From an uncultured Ectothiorhodospiraceae bacterium (GTDB lineage: Bacteria > Pseudomonadota > Gammaproteobacteria > UBA9214), in contig CAMYIO010000026.1 in NCBI GenBank assembly GCA_947258515.1, positions 1 through 36,739 of the forward strand: DNA of 36,739 bases, given 5' to 3'. Made by a program: the position numbers and the translations under genes. The number at the start of each line of letters is the position of its first letter. Position 1 is the stretch's first letter. The notes beneath the pieces are model-generated. The model was not told the origin of the DNA. It worked only from the letters and a program-made list of their open reading frames with translations, and did not search any database. Shown here piece after piece: positions 24,411 to 32,499 of the stretch.

Positions 24411-27400
24411 GTGAAGAATTACACCTCGATACTGATTGTCTGTACGTTGATCCTGGTTGGCTTTTTCCTGTCCTGGTACGTGGACAGGAGCTACGAAAGC
24501 TACTACGAAAGTCAACAAGTCCTGGCGCAACACTCGACGCGGGGCGTGGCAAGGATCATTAAACTCTATATCAATGAGGTCCGCCGGCGTGTTGATTTAT
24601 TTGCCGAGGAAGAAGGCGACGTTATAAGCAAGCTGTCGCGGAACCCTGCGGATGCAGAAATGCACGAACAGTTCACGAACCGGGTTAAACGACATTTTCC
24701 CGATTTATTTGCCTATACCATAACTAACAGTCTCGGCGAGGTGCTGCTGGACGATTTCGAGGGAAAAGTCGCCAACCTGTGCCAGACAGACATTCATCAA
24801 TTTGCCGCCGGGGAAGATCAAAAGGTTTTCATCCATCCCAACCCGGTTGGCTATCACTTTGACATTATGGCCACCTGGAAGAACCTCGCTGGAGACCAGG
24901 GGGTTTTCTTCATCAGCATCAACCCGAAGGTGTTGGCGCGCATCCTCGCCAACAGCCAGCTGCACGACCATGAACTGATACTGCTGCACAGGGAAAAGCC
25001 CGGCTTGATTGAAATCACAGCCGATGGCACACGTGCCGACTTGCAGGGTAAAACCAGCCTGGATCCGGAGGAAATGGCGCGCATCGGTTTTACGGCCCCA
25101 GTCAAGGGCAGCCTGTGGACACTTGCCGATTTGCCTGCCGCCAACCTGTTCAGCGCGCACAAAAAGCTGCTATGGCGCCGTGCAGTCTCAATCTTCCTCG
25201 TGTTTCTGCTGTTCAGCGGTGTCATGGCCGTGCTGATCAGGCGGGCAGAGCTGCGGCGCGGCAAGGCCGAACAGGCGGTGCGTGAATCCCGCAGCCAGCT
25301 TGAAAAACGTGTAGCCAGCCGCACCCAGCAATTATCGATCACCAATACCCAGCTGGAATCCGAGATACACGACCGCCAGCGGGCGGAGCGGGCACTCAAA
25401 CACGAAATCAACGAGCGCAGGCAAACCGGGGACACACTGCGTGCACTGCATGAAATTACCTCGGCGCAGAAGCTGCCGTTTCATGACAAGGTCAAGGCAC
25501 TGCTGGAAAATGGCTGTCAGCAGTTCAAGCTGCCGATCGGGATACTCGCGCACATCGAGGGTGACCGCTACGAGGTCGTTCAGTCCATCTCACCCGATGA
25601 ATCCATTGTCCCGGGCACAGTATTCGAGCTTGGCAATACCTATTGTCGTGAAACGCTCAGGGCCGACGGCCCCGTCGGCTTTGAGCATGCCGCGCACTCA
25701 GACTGGAAGAACCACCCCTGCTACCAGGCGTTCAAGCTGGAGACCTACCTCGGGATACCGGTGATCGCGGGTAGCAAGGCCTATGGAACCCTCAACTTTT
25801 CCAGCCCTGCGCCACGTAAGGAGCGCTTTACCACCACCGACGTGGAAATCCTGCGGATGATGGGCCAGTGGCTCGGTAGCGAAATCTACCGCCAGCAGAC
25901 TGAACAGGCCTACAAGCAGGAAAGAAACAAGGTACAGCGCTATCTCGATGTCGCCGGCGTCATTATGCTGGTTGTTGGCGCCGATCAACGGGTCAGCATG
26001 ATCAACAGGAAGGGCTGCGAACTGTTGGGCGGATCGGAACAGGACATCATCGGCAAGAACTGGTTTGACAATTACATACCCGCCGCTGACAGGGAAGATA
26101 TCAAAAAGTTCTTTGTGAAAATTATGGCGAATGAAGGTGAGCTCATCGAGTACTACCAGAATCCGGTGGTCACCCGCAGTGGCGAGGAACGGCTGATTGC
26201 CTGGCACAACACCCTGCTGTACGACGATGCAGGTAACATAACCGCATCACTGAGTTCCGGTGAGGACATCACGTTACAACAGCAGGCGCAGGAACAACTC
26301 CGACAAAGCGAGGAACAACTGCGCCTGACGCTTGAAAATGCACCCATTGGCATACTGACATCCGGACTGGACGGCCGCCTGCTCAGTGTTAACCCGGCCT
26401 TCTGCAATATTCTCGGCTACAGCGCCGCAGAACTCATCCACCTGTCCGTCGAGGACATCACCCACCCCGATGACTGGAAGGAAACCAGGACAAGGTTTCA
26501 GGCACTGGTGAGTGGTGACATCGACAGCTACGAGCTGGAGAAACGCTATCTCCGCCGCGATGGTTCCGTCATCACCGGGCGTGCGCGCGCTGGCCTGGTG
26601 CGGGATGCGCAGGGCAAGCCACTGATGGTCGTTGGAGAGGTCGAGGATATTACCCAGCGCGAACGCACCGAGAAGATGTTCCAGCGGGTTGTCGAGTCGG
26701 CTCCCAATGCCATCGTCATGATGAATTCGGAAAGCCGGATTGTGCTGGTGAATTCACAGACGGAAAAATACTTCGGCTACCGGCGGGAGGAGTTGCTTGG
26801 CAAGCCCATCGAGGTCCTGATACCCGAGCGTCTGCGCGAAAACCATCCGGTTTACGTCGAGAGCTTCAAGTCCGAGCAGCGCGCCCGTCCCATGGGTCTC
26901 GGGCGCAACCTGTTCGGCCTGCGCAAGGATGGCAGCGAGTTTCCCATCGAGGTCGGCCTCAGTCCGGTTGAAACGGGCCAGGAACTGCTCATCCTGAGTG
27001 CCATTGTCGACATCTCCGAGCGGGTTCGCAGCGACCGGGAATTGCAGCGCATGCGCACCTATCTCAAGAACATCATCGATTCCATGCCATCGGTACTCGT
27101 CGGGGTGGACAAACAAGGCCGGGTCACCGAATGGAACCAGAGTGCCGAGAAGGCCACCGGTGTTCAAAACGATAAGGCAATCGGGCAACCATTCAGACAG
27201 CTGTTCCCGGAACTCGAATCCCAACTCGACAATATCAGTGAGGCAATTCGCACCCATACCCCGATGCGAACGGAACGCCTGATTACAGAGAAGAACGGAG
27301 AACCACGCTATGCTGACGTCATGGTCTACCCGTTGCTGGCAAACGGCTCTGCCGGCGCCGTGATCCGGGTTGATGACATCACCAGCCGCGTGCGTATCGA

Positions 27401-28205
27401 ACAGATGATGGTACAGACGGAAAAGATGATGTCCGTCGGCGGACTTGCCGCCGGGATGGCGCACGAGATCAACAACCCGCTGAGCGGCGTGCTGCAAAGC
27501 TGCCAGAATATCCAGCGCCGACTCTCGCCCGACCTGGAACCCAATCAGCGTACCGCCGAGGCGCTGGGTGTTGACCTTGAACGGGTGTACCGCTATCTGG
27601 ATGCGCGTGGCATCATCGATTTCGTGAATGCCATCCAGCAGTCCGCCAGCCGCGCCAGCCATATCGTGGCCGACATGCTGGCCTACAGTCGCAGTACCAG
27701 TACCGACTTTCAGACGGCGCGTGTCGAGGAAATGCTGGATACCGTGGTACGTCTGGCCGCCAGCGACTATGATCTGAAGAAGAAGTACGATTTCAAACAA
27801 GTTGAGATCGTACGCGATTTTGACCCGGAACTTGACACCCTGATTTGCGACCACACGGAAATAGAACAAGTGTTGCTCAACCTGATCAAGAATGCTGCCC
27901 AGGCCATGTCCGATGGCGGCACTCCCCTGCCACACCGCATCACCCTGCGTACCCGCAGGGAGGATGGATTCGGACGCATCGAGGTAGAGGATAATGGACC
28001 CGGCATGGACGTACAGACGCAGCGCCGGGTATTCGAACCGTTCTTCACCACCAAAACGGTGGGAGTGGGAACCGGGCTTGGCCTCTCCGTGTCCTATTTT
28101 ATTATTACCGAGCAACACAAAGGCACCATAGACGTTACCTCGAACCCCGGAGAAGGCACCTGTTTTACCGTCCGCCTGCCGTTGCACGGGAAGCCCGACA
28201 AGTGA
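24411..28205 (+). CDS. Membrane sensor histidine kinase with GAF and four PAS domains
   Basis: This 1264-residue kinase has the following order. TM1 is at about 7-25 and a periplasmic sensor-like region runs over 26-250, with the second membrane segment 'AVSIFLVFLLFSGVMAVLI' at about 261-280. A coiled coil (285-340) and a GAF domain (about 341-497) follow, then PAS domains near 507-627, 637-755, 757-880 and 880-998. The dimerisation domain has phospho-acceptor His1018 in 'GMAHEINNPLSG', and the ATPase domain has the N-box 'NLIKNAAQAM', G1 'DNGPGMD' and G2 'GTGLGLSVS'. About 30 extra residues lie between the two dimerisation helices. There is no fused receiver. The GTG start lacks a clear Shine-Dalgarno sequence. 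Its stop overlaps the next gene's GTG, so its direct partner is probably the encoded receiver. Confidence 0.93.
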   Translation: MKNYTSILIVCTLILVGFFLSWYVDRSYESYYESQQVLAQHSTRGVARIIKLYINEVRRRVDLFAEEEGDVISKLSRNPADAEMHEQFTNRVKRHFPDLFAYTITNSLGEVLLDDFEGKVANLCQTDIHQFAAGEDQKVFIHPNPVGYHFDIMATWKNLAGDQGVFFISINPKVLARILANSQLHDHELILLHREKPGLIEITADGTRADLQGKTSLDPEEMARIGFTAPVKGSLWTLADLPAANLFSAHKKLLWRRAVSIFLVFLLFSGVMAVLIRRAELRRGKAEQAVRESRSQLEKRVASRTQQLSITNTQLESEIHDRQRAERALKHEINERRQTGDTLRALHEITSAQKLPFHDKVKALLENGCQQFKLPIGILAHIEGDRYEVVQSISPDESIVPGTVFELGNTYCRETLRADGPVGFEHAAHSDWKNHPCYQAFKLETYLGIPVIAGSKAYGTLNFSSPAPRKERFTTTDVEILRMMGQWLGSEIYRQQTEQAYKQERNKVQRYLDVAGVIMLVVGADQRVSMINRKGCELLGGSEQDIIGKNWFDNYIPAADREDIKKFFVKIMANEGELIEYYQNPVVTRSGEERLIAWHNTLLYDDAGNITASLSSGEDITLQQQAQEQLRQSEEQLRLTLENAPIGILTSGLDGRLLSVNPAFCNILGYSAAELIHLSVEDITHPDDWKETRTRFQALVSGDIDSYELEKRYLRRDGSVITGRARAGLVRDAQGKPLMVVGEVEDITQRERTEKMFQRVVESAPNAIVMMNSESRIVLVNSQTEKYFGYRREELLGKPIEVLIPERLRENHPVYVESFKSEQRARPMGLGRNLFGLRKDGSEFPIEVGLSPVETGQELLILSAIVDISERVRSDRELQRMRTYLKNIIDSMPSVLVGVDKQGRVTEWNQSAEKATGVQNDKAIGQPFRQLFPELESQLDNISEAIRTHTPMRTERLITEKNGEPRYADVMVYPLLANGSAGAVIRVDDITSRVRIEQMMVQTEKMMSVGGLAAGMAHEINNPLSGVLQSCQNIQRRLSPDLEPNQRTAEALGVDLERVYRYLDARGIIDFVNAIQQSASRASHIVADMLAYSRSTSTDFQTARVEEMLDTVVRLAASDYDLKKKYDFKQVEIVRDFDPELDTLICDHTEIEQVLLNLIKNAAQAMSDGGTPLPHRITLRTRREDGFGRIEVEDNGPGMDVQTQRRVFEPFFTTKTVGVGTGLGLSVSYFIITEQHKGTIDVTSNPGEGTCFTVRLPLHGKPDK

Positions 28206-28582
28206 GTCCGCGGGTCCTGGTCGTGGATGACGAACCGTTCATCGTCACTGGACTACGGACCTTTCTGGAGGATGAAGGCATGCACGTAGACAGCGCAGGC
28301 TCCGGGGAAGAGGCCGTGGACATCGTGCGCAATGATTCCGGCATCGATGTATGCATCATGGACATGCGGCTGCCCGGCATGAATGGCGATACCACCATTC
28401 GCACCCTTTATGAAATTTGCCCGGATTTGAGGTTCATAATCCATACCGGATCGGCGGACTACAGCATCCCGGATGATCTGCGCGCCATAGGAATTGATGA
28501 ACGGCAGTTGTTCGCCAAACCGCTGCTGGACATGATGCCGCTGGCGGAAACCGTAGCCGCGCTGGCGGGCGGCAGGGACTAG
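28202..28582 (+). CDS. Stand-alone response regulator receiver
   Basis: This 126-residue single-domain receiver has the acidic pocket Asp9-Asp10 ('VVDDEP'), phospho-acceptor Asp54 ('CIMDMRLPG'), a conserved Thr in 'IHTGS' and Lys in 'FAKPL'. No output domain is present. The GTG start overlaps the kinase stop in GTGA, which implies translational coupling and a matched amount of both proteins. It could pass phosphate on, compete with the next protein for the kinase, or act as a sink. Only three bases separate it from the receiver-phosphatase gene. Confidence 0.93.
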   Translation: MSPRVLVVDDEPFIVTGLRTFLEDEGMHVDSAGSGEEAVDIVRNDSGIDVCIMDMRLPGMNGDTTIRTLYEICPDLRFIIHTGSADYSIPDDLRAIGIDERQLFAKPLLDMMPLAETVAALAGGRD

Positions 28583-28585
28583 CGT

Positions 28586-29785
28586 ATGAACACCGTGATG
28601 ACCACACCGGCCAGGATCCTCACCATCGAGGACGAACCGCCGATCCGTGACGGCATTGTTGCCTACCTCGAGGACAGCGGCTTTACCATGCTGCAGGCCA
28701 GTGATGGTCCCAGCGGCATCGACATCTTCCGCCAGGAGCACCCGGATGTCGTGTTATGCGACCTGCGCTTGCCGGGCATGGACGGGCTGGAAGTCCTGTC
28801 CACCATCACCGCCGAATCCCCGGAAACGCCGGTGATCGTGGTCTCGGGCGTCAGCCTGCTCAGTTACGCCGTACAGGCGCTGAAGCGCGGCGCCTGGGAC
28901 TATGTGACAAAACCCATCCAGGATATGGCCGTGCTGGAAAGCGCCATACGCCGGGTAATCGAGCATGCAGGGTTATTGCGCCAGAACCGGGAATACCGTG
29001 AACACCTGGAAACGCTGAACCGGGAGCTGACCCTGACCCTGGAGCAACTCCAGGACGACGAGGAAGCCGGGCGCAAGATCCAGTTCCAGTTACTGCCGGA
29101 AGACAACACGTGCTTCGGCAACTACACCTTCCAGCGGCGCCTGTATCCGTCCATGTATCTCAGCGGGGACTTTATCGACTACTTCCGCATCGATGACCGG
29201 CATATCGGCTTCTACATGGCGGATGTATCCGGTCATGGTGCGGCCTCGGCATTCGTGACCGTGATGCTCAGAACACTGGTGATCCAGTATCGAGATGCGT
29301 TATGGCAGTCGGGTGACGATACCATTCGGCACCCGCAGCAAACCCTGCAGCGCCTTAACCGTGATGTGTGCCGCCAGAATCTGGACAAGCACCTTACCCT
29401 GTTCTACGGGGTTATCGACCTGGAGGAGAACACCCTGTGCTACAGCAACGGCGGGCAATTTCCCTATCCGCTACTGTCCGACGGGCGTGAGGTCCGGACA
29501 CTCGAATGCCCGGGGCGGCCGCTCGGGCTGTTTGAGGAAGCGGAATTCAGGATCTGGCAGAGCGACCTGCCGCGGGAATGCGTGCTGCTACTGGTATCCG
29601 ACGGGATTCTGGAACTGATACCCGAAGATACCATGCTGGAAAGATACAACGCCCTGCTCACGGCGACCCACGGGATGGATCTGGATCTGGATGAGATGAC
29701 GGTCGGCCTCGATGTCCTGGCGGACAAGCATCTGCCGGATGATATTGCCTTCCTGGTAATCAGCGGGCGCCGCGGCGATGGATAA
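28586..29785 (+). CDS. Response regulator with PP2C/SpoIIE-type phosphatase output
   Basis: This 399-residue protein has a receiver at 10-125 (acidic residues in 'IEDEPPI', phospho-acceptor Asp59 in 'VLCDLRLPGMDG', Lys in 'YVTKPIQDM'). A coiled coil follows at about 127-165, then a PP2C/RsbU-like phosphatase to the end. Metal-binding acidic residues are visible in 'SGDFIDYF' near 193 and 'ADVSGHGAASAFV' near 213, with 'DDIAFLVI' at the C terminus. Such proteins dephosphorylate a STAS antagonist, here most likely the product of the next gene, which overlaps by eight bases. The related Pseudomonas HsbR and Shewanella CrsR carry an extra serine-kinase domain; this one stops after PP2C. Confidence 0.92.
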   Translation: MNTVMTTPARILTIEDEPPIRDGIVAYLEDSGFTMLQASDGPSGIDIFRQEHPDVVLCDLRLPGMDGLEVLSTITAESPETPVIVVSGVSLLSYAVQALKRGAWDYVTKPIQDMAVLESAIRRVIEHAGLLRQNREYREHLETLNRELTLTLEQLQDDEEAGRKIQFQLLPEDNTCFGNYTFQRRLYPSMYLSGDFIDYFRIDDRHIGFYMADVSGHGAASAFVTVMLRTLVIQYRDALWQSGDDTIRHPQQTLQRLNRDVCRQNLDKHLTLFYGVIDLEENTLCYSNGGQFPYPLLSDGREVRTLECPGRPLGLFEEAEFRIWQSDLPRECVLLLVSDGILELIPEDTMLERYNALLTATHGMDLDLDEMTVGLDVLADKHLPDDIAFLVISGRRGDG

Positions 29786-30272
29786 CGGCAACGTCCTGCA
29801 TGCCAGCCACGATGGCGTTCATGTGCTGCGTTTTATCGGGGATATCCGCTATACCCTGAGTCCCTCCATCGACCGCTTCCTGGAAGGGATTTTTGCCGGA
29901 CCGAAACCGGCAGGTTTTGTCATCGACCTCACAGAAACCGACAGTATTGACAGCACCAATCTCGGCCTGCTCGCCCGTATCGCCAAGCGGATGCAGACAC
30001 TCCACGCCCCGCGAGTTACCGTCGTGTCGAACCGCGCAGCCATCAATTCCGTACTGACCAGCATGGCCCTGGATGAAGTCTTTGATATCGTCGAGGATAC
30101 CGGTCTGGAGACAGGTGTATCAAAGGAGGTGCCACAGGAGCACGCCGACAGGGAGACCCTGGCGCGTACCCTGGTTAATTCACACCGTGCTCTGATGGAC
30201 CTCAACGAGCACAACAGGGAGATGTTCCAGGACGTGGTCGCTTCCCTGGAGAAGAAGGGTCACAGTGGCTAA
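29778..30272 (+). CDS. STAS-domain anti-sigma factor antagonist-like protein
   Basis: This 164-residue protein has a STAS domain over about residues 5-110, with 'GFVIDLTETDSIDSTNLGLLARIAKRM' holding the likely phosphorylated Ser59 in 'DSTNLG'. A C-terminal helical extension of about 50 residues is rich in charged residues and ends '...ASLEKKGHSG'. In partner switching, a serine kinase phosphorylates this Ser and a PP2C enzyme removes the phosphate; the dephosphorylated form binds the kinase or another target. The start codon lies inside the end of the phosphatase gene, so the two are coupled. The target (an anti-sigma kinase, a cyclase or a flagellar regulator) is not in this window. Confidence 0.9.
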   Translation: MDNGNVLHASHDGVHVLRFIGDIRYTLSPSIDRFLEGIFAGPKPAGFVIDLTETDSIDSTNLGLLARIAKRMQTLHAPRVTVVSNRAAINSVLTSMALDEVFDIVEDTGLETGVSKEVPQEHADRETLARTLVNSHRALMDLNEHNREMFQDVVASLEKKGHSG

Positions 30273-30286
30273 TGCCGGCTTAGCCA
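30266..30286 (+). terminator. Hairpin at the 3' end of the signalling operon
   Basis: TGGCTAA (30266-30272) and TTAGCCA (30280-30286) pair perfectly around a seven-base loop. The stop codon of the STAS gene lies in the left arm. No T-tract follows, so it is not a standard intrinsic terminator; it may mark a Rho-dependent end or protect the mRNA 3' end. Confidence 0.3.
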
Positions 30287-30353
30287 TAATGGAAAGTTGC
30301 TGCGCCCCGGTACAGTTCTCTTAATTACCCCAATCATTGCAAAAAGTCTTATT

Positions 30354-30447
30354 GTAGGAGCGGCGTCGCCTACAGGATGTAGGTGAGGGGCGTAAGCAGG
30401 ACGCGGAAGCTTCTCGCCGCGATTCGCGCCGGGGACGGCGCTCCTAC
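30354..30447. repeat. Inverted pair of REP-like elements
   Basis: A forward head GTAGGAGCGGCGTCGCC begins at 30354 and a complete reverse element lies at 30424-30447. The latter is the exact reverse complement of the 24-base element at 3168-3191. The outer ends TGTAGGAGC and GCTCCTACA are complementary, so the whole 94-base segment can fold back. It fills part of the 327-base gene-free gap between the STAS gene and the convergent ABC permease gene; the rest of that gap (30448-30599) is AT-rich and shows nothing I recognise. Confidence 0.75.
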
Positions 30448-30599
30448 AGCACTGATCCAGAACCTCATTGGTGGTGAACTCCAGAATAATATTAAATATT
30501 CATTCCATCCTGTCAATCATGTGGCGAAACCAGCTTTCAGGCCGGGATTTATGCAATTATCGGGTTACGTTTAATTTCTTGTAAATACGTTGCCCAACC

Positions 30600-31418
30600 T
30601 CACGTCCGCCTGCTGCCGGCCAGTCGTATATCCAGTCGGTCGCGCAAGCGGTCGCCGAGCAGGTTCACCGACAATACCACGGCGAAAAGTGCCACGCCCG
30701 GGGCCAGCACCATGTGCGGCGCGACCAGCATATAGCGCGTGCCGTCACGTATCATCGCACCCCATGAGGCCTGCGGCGGCTGTACGCCAAGTCCGAGGAA
30801 GGATAATCCGGCTTCTGCAATCACCACCGCCGCGATACCGAAGGTTGCCTCGATAATCAGGGGTGCCGCCATCAGCGGCAGCAGGTGTTTGCGAATAATA
30901 CGCCACTTGCTGTTACCCAGTGCCTCGGCGGCCTGAACATGTTCGCGGTGCCTGAGCGACAGCACCTGTGCCCGTGATAACCGTGCAAAGCCTACCCAGC
31001 CGACGGTGGTGAGTGCAATCACGACGTTGTCAATTCCCGGCCCCAGCAGGCCGGCCAGCGCGATCGCCAGCAGGATGCCTGGAAACGCGAGAAACACGTC
31101 CACCACCAGTACCGTCGTGCGGTCCCACCAGCCACCGTGATAGGCACTGGCGGTGCCCAGCAGTGTACCTGCCAGCAAGGACAGGCTCACCACCCAGACG
31201 GAGACCAGAAAGGACGTCCGCGCGCCGACGATCATGCGATCAAGGATGTTCCGTCCCAGGTCATCATAACCGAGCAAGGCGCCGTCACCGGGTGCCGCAA
31301 GGATTCGCGGCAGCTGAATCACGTCGGGTTGCAGCGGCAGGTAGTGCGCACCGATCGCCAGCACGGCCCACAGTACCAGCAGCACGACGGGCACGGTGCC
31401 GGCCAGTCCGTTGCGCAT
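30600..31418 (-). CDS. ABC transporter permease, DppC/NikC-like
   Basis: This 272-residue inner-membrane permease is of the oligopeptide/nickel importer type. It has about six hydrophobic helices, the periplasmic 'LGYDDLGRNILDRMIVGARTSF' typical of DppC/OppC/NikC and the ATPase-contacting EAA loop 'AAEALGNSKWRIIRKHLLPL'. 'SFLGLGVQPPQASWGAMI' near the C terminus is a further family mark. It starts with an ATG that shares one base with the stop of the partner permease (TGATG), so it is translated by coupling. No ATPase or substrate-binding protein gene adjoins. The transported substrate cannot be told. Confidence 0.92.
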   Translation of the reverse strand: MRNGLAGTVPVVLLVLWAVLAIGAHYLPLQPDVIQLPRILAAPGDGALLGYDDLGRNILDRMIVGARTSFLVSVWVVSLSLLAGTLLGTASAYHGGWWDRTTVLVVDVFLAFPGILLAIALAGLLGPGIDNVVIALTTVGWVGFARLSRAQVLSLRHREHVQAAEALGNSKWRIIRKHLLPLMAAPLIIEATFGIAAVVIAEAGLSFLGLGVQPPQASWGAMIRDGTRYMLVAPHMVLAPGVALFAVVLSVNLLGDRLRDRLDIRLAGSRRT

Positions 31419-32347
31419 CAGTGCCCGCCTCCCAGACGGATGCGCGGGTCAATCCAGGCATACGCCAGGTCCGTTAAAAGATTCACAACGACATAGGTCA
31501 CGCTGATGAGCAGGACGCAGGCCTGTACCACCGGGTAATCGCGCGATTGTATCGATTCAATCGTCAACAGCCCGATACCCGGCCAGGAGAACACGGTTTC
31601 AGTGATCACGGCCCCGGCCAGCAGGGCACCGAGCTGCAAACCCAGCAGGGTGATCACGGGTAACAGGGCGTTGCGTAATCCATGATGCAGTATCACCCTG
31701 CCCGGCGGCATACCCTTGGCCCTGGCCGTGCGCATGTAATCCTCGCCCAGCACTTCCAGCATGCTGCTGCGCACCATGCGCGAGAGCACGGCAATCAGCC
31801 CGGTCGCCAGTGTCAGCGCCGGCAGGATCACCGAGCTGAAGCCACTGCGGCCACTGATCGGAAACCAGCCCAGCCACAGTGAGAACACCAGTATCAGCAA
31901 GGGTCCCAGCCAGAAATTGGGTATCGATATGCCCAGCATGGAGAAACTCATGGCACCGGTATCCCACCAGGTATTGTGGCGTATCGCGGCAAGCACCCCG
32001 AGCGGCAGCGCCAGCGACAGCGTTATCGCCAGGGTGACCAGTGCCAGCAGACCGGTTGCCGGCAGGCGTTCCAGCAACAAGTCTGCCACCGGTCGCCGCA
32101 AGTGAATGGAGCTGCCGAGATCCAGTTGCAGCAGGCCGTAGAGGTAGTTTTGAAACTGCACGCCGATCGGCAGGTGCAGTCCGAGCGCTACGCGCAGCGC
32201 CTCCCTGTCTGCCGTGGACGCCGATTCGCCCAGCATGATCTCGACCGGGTCACCGGGAATCAGGTGTATCAGCAGGAACACGATGCTGACGACGCCGAGG
32301 ATTACCAGAAGTGCGCCCAGCAGGCGCTGCGTGATGAAGGCCAGCAT
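31418..32347 (-). CDS. ABC transporter permease, DppB/NikB-like
   Basis: This 309-residue permease partner starts 'MLAFITQRLLGALLVILGVVSIVFLLIHLIPGDPV', the standard DppB/OppB N terminus with the periplasmic 'GDP' motif. It has the EAA loop 'DYMRTARAKGMPPGRVILHHGLRNALLPVIT' and 'ITETVFSWPGIGLLTIESIQSRDYP'. The frame is open to 32464, but the ATG at 32347 gives the family's normal start; the extra 39 codons would cover the likely promoter. There is no Shine-Dalgarno sequence, and a TATAAT box lies only six bases upstream. It pairs with the DppC-like permease downstream. Confidence 0.92.
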   Translation of the reverse strand: MLAFITQRLLGALLVILGVVSIVFLLIHLIPGDPVEIMLGESASTADREALRVALGLHLPIGVQFQNYLYGLLQLDLGSSIHLRRPVADLLLERLPATGLLALVTLAITLSLALPLGVLAAIRHNTWWDTGAMSFSMLGISIPNFWLGPLLILVFSLWLGWFPISGRSGFSSVILPALTLATGLIAVLSRMVRSSMLEVLGEDYMRTARAKGMPPGRVILHHGLRNALLPVITLLGLQLGALLAGAVITETVFSWPGIGLLTIESIQSRDYPVVQACVLLISVTYVVVNLLTDLAYAWIDPRIRLGGGH

Positions 32348-32353
32348 CGGCTG

Positions 32354-32382
32354 ATTATACGTAGGATCATGTATTATGTGAC
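32354..32382 (-). promoter_or_regulatory. Promoter of the permease genes, possibly leaderless
   Basis: On the minus strand TATAAT (32359-32354) lies 17 bases after GTCACA (32382-32377), matching the sigma-70 boxes at six and four of six positions. Six bases separate the -10 box from the ATG of the DppB-like gene, so transcription would begin at or within a base or two of the start codon. Confidence 0.5.
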
Positions 32383-32499
32383 TGAAATTTGCCCGTTTGG
32401 CCGAGTACAGTGGCCAGTGTGTTCGCTGGCCTGTTGTCTGCCGGGGAAATATACTGGGAGCCAATGACGAAACGCGATGTCCATGCCGTCCGAGGCCAC

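Noticed and set aside
26754-28187. A 477-codon open frame on the minus strand inside the sensor kinase gene
   Set aside because: It lies wholly antisense to well-conserved PAS, HisKA and ATPase domains, shows no recognisable motif and arises from codon bias in a GC-rich gene.
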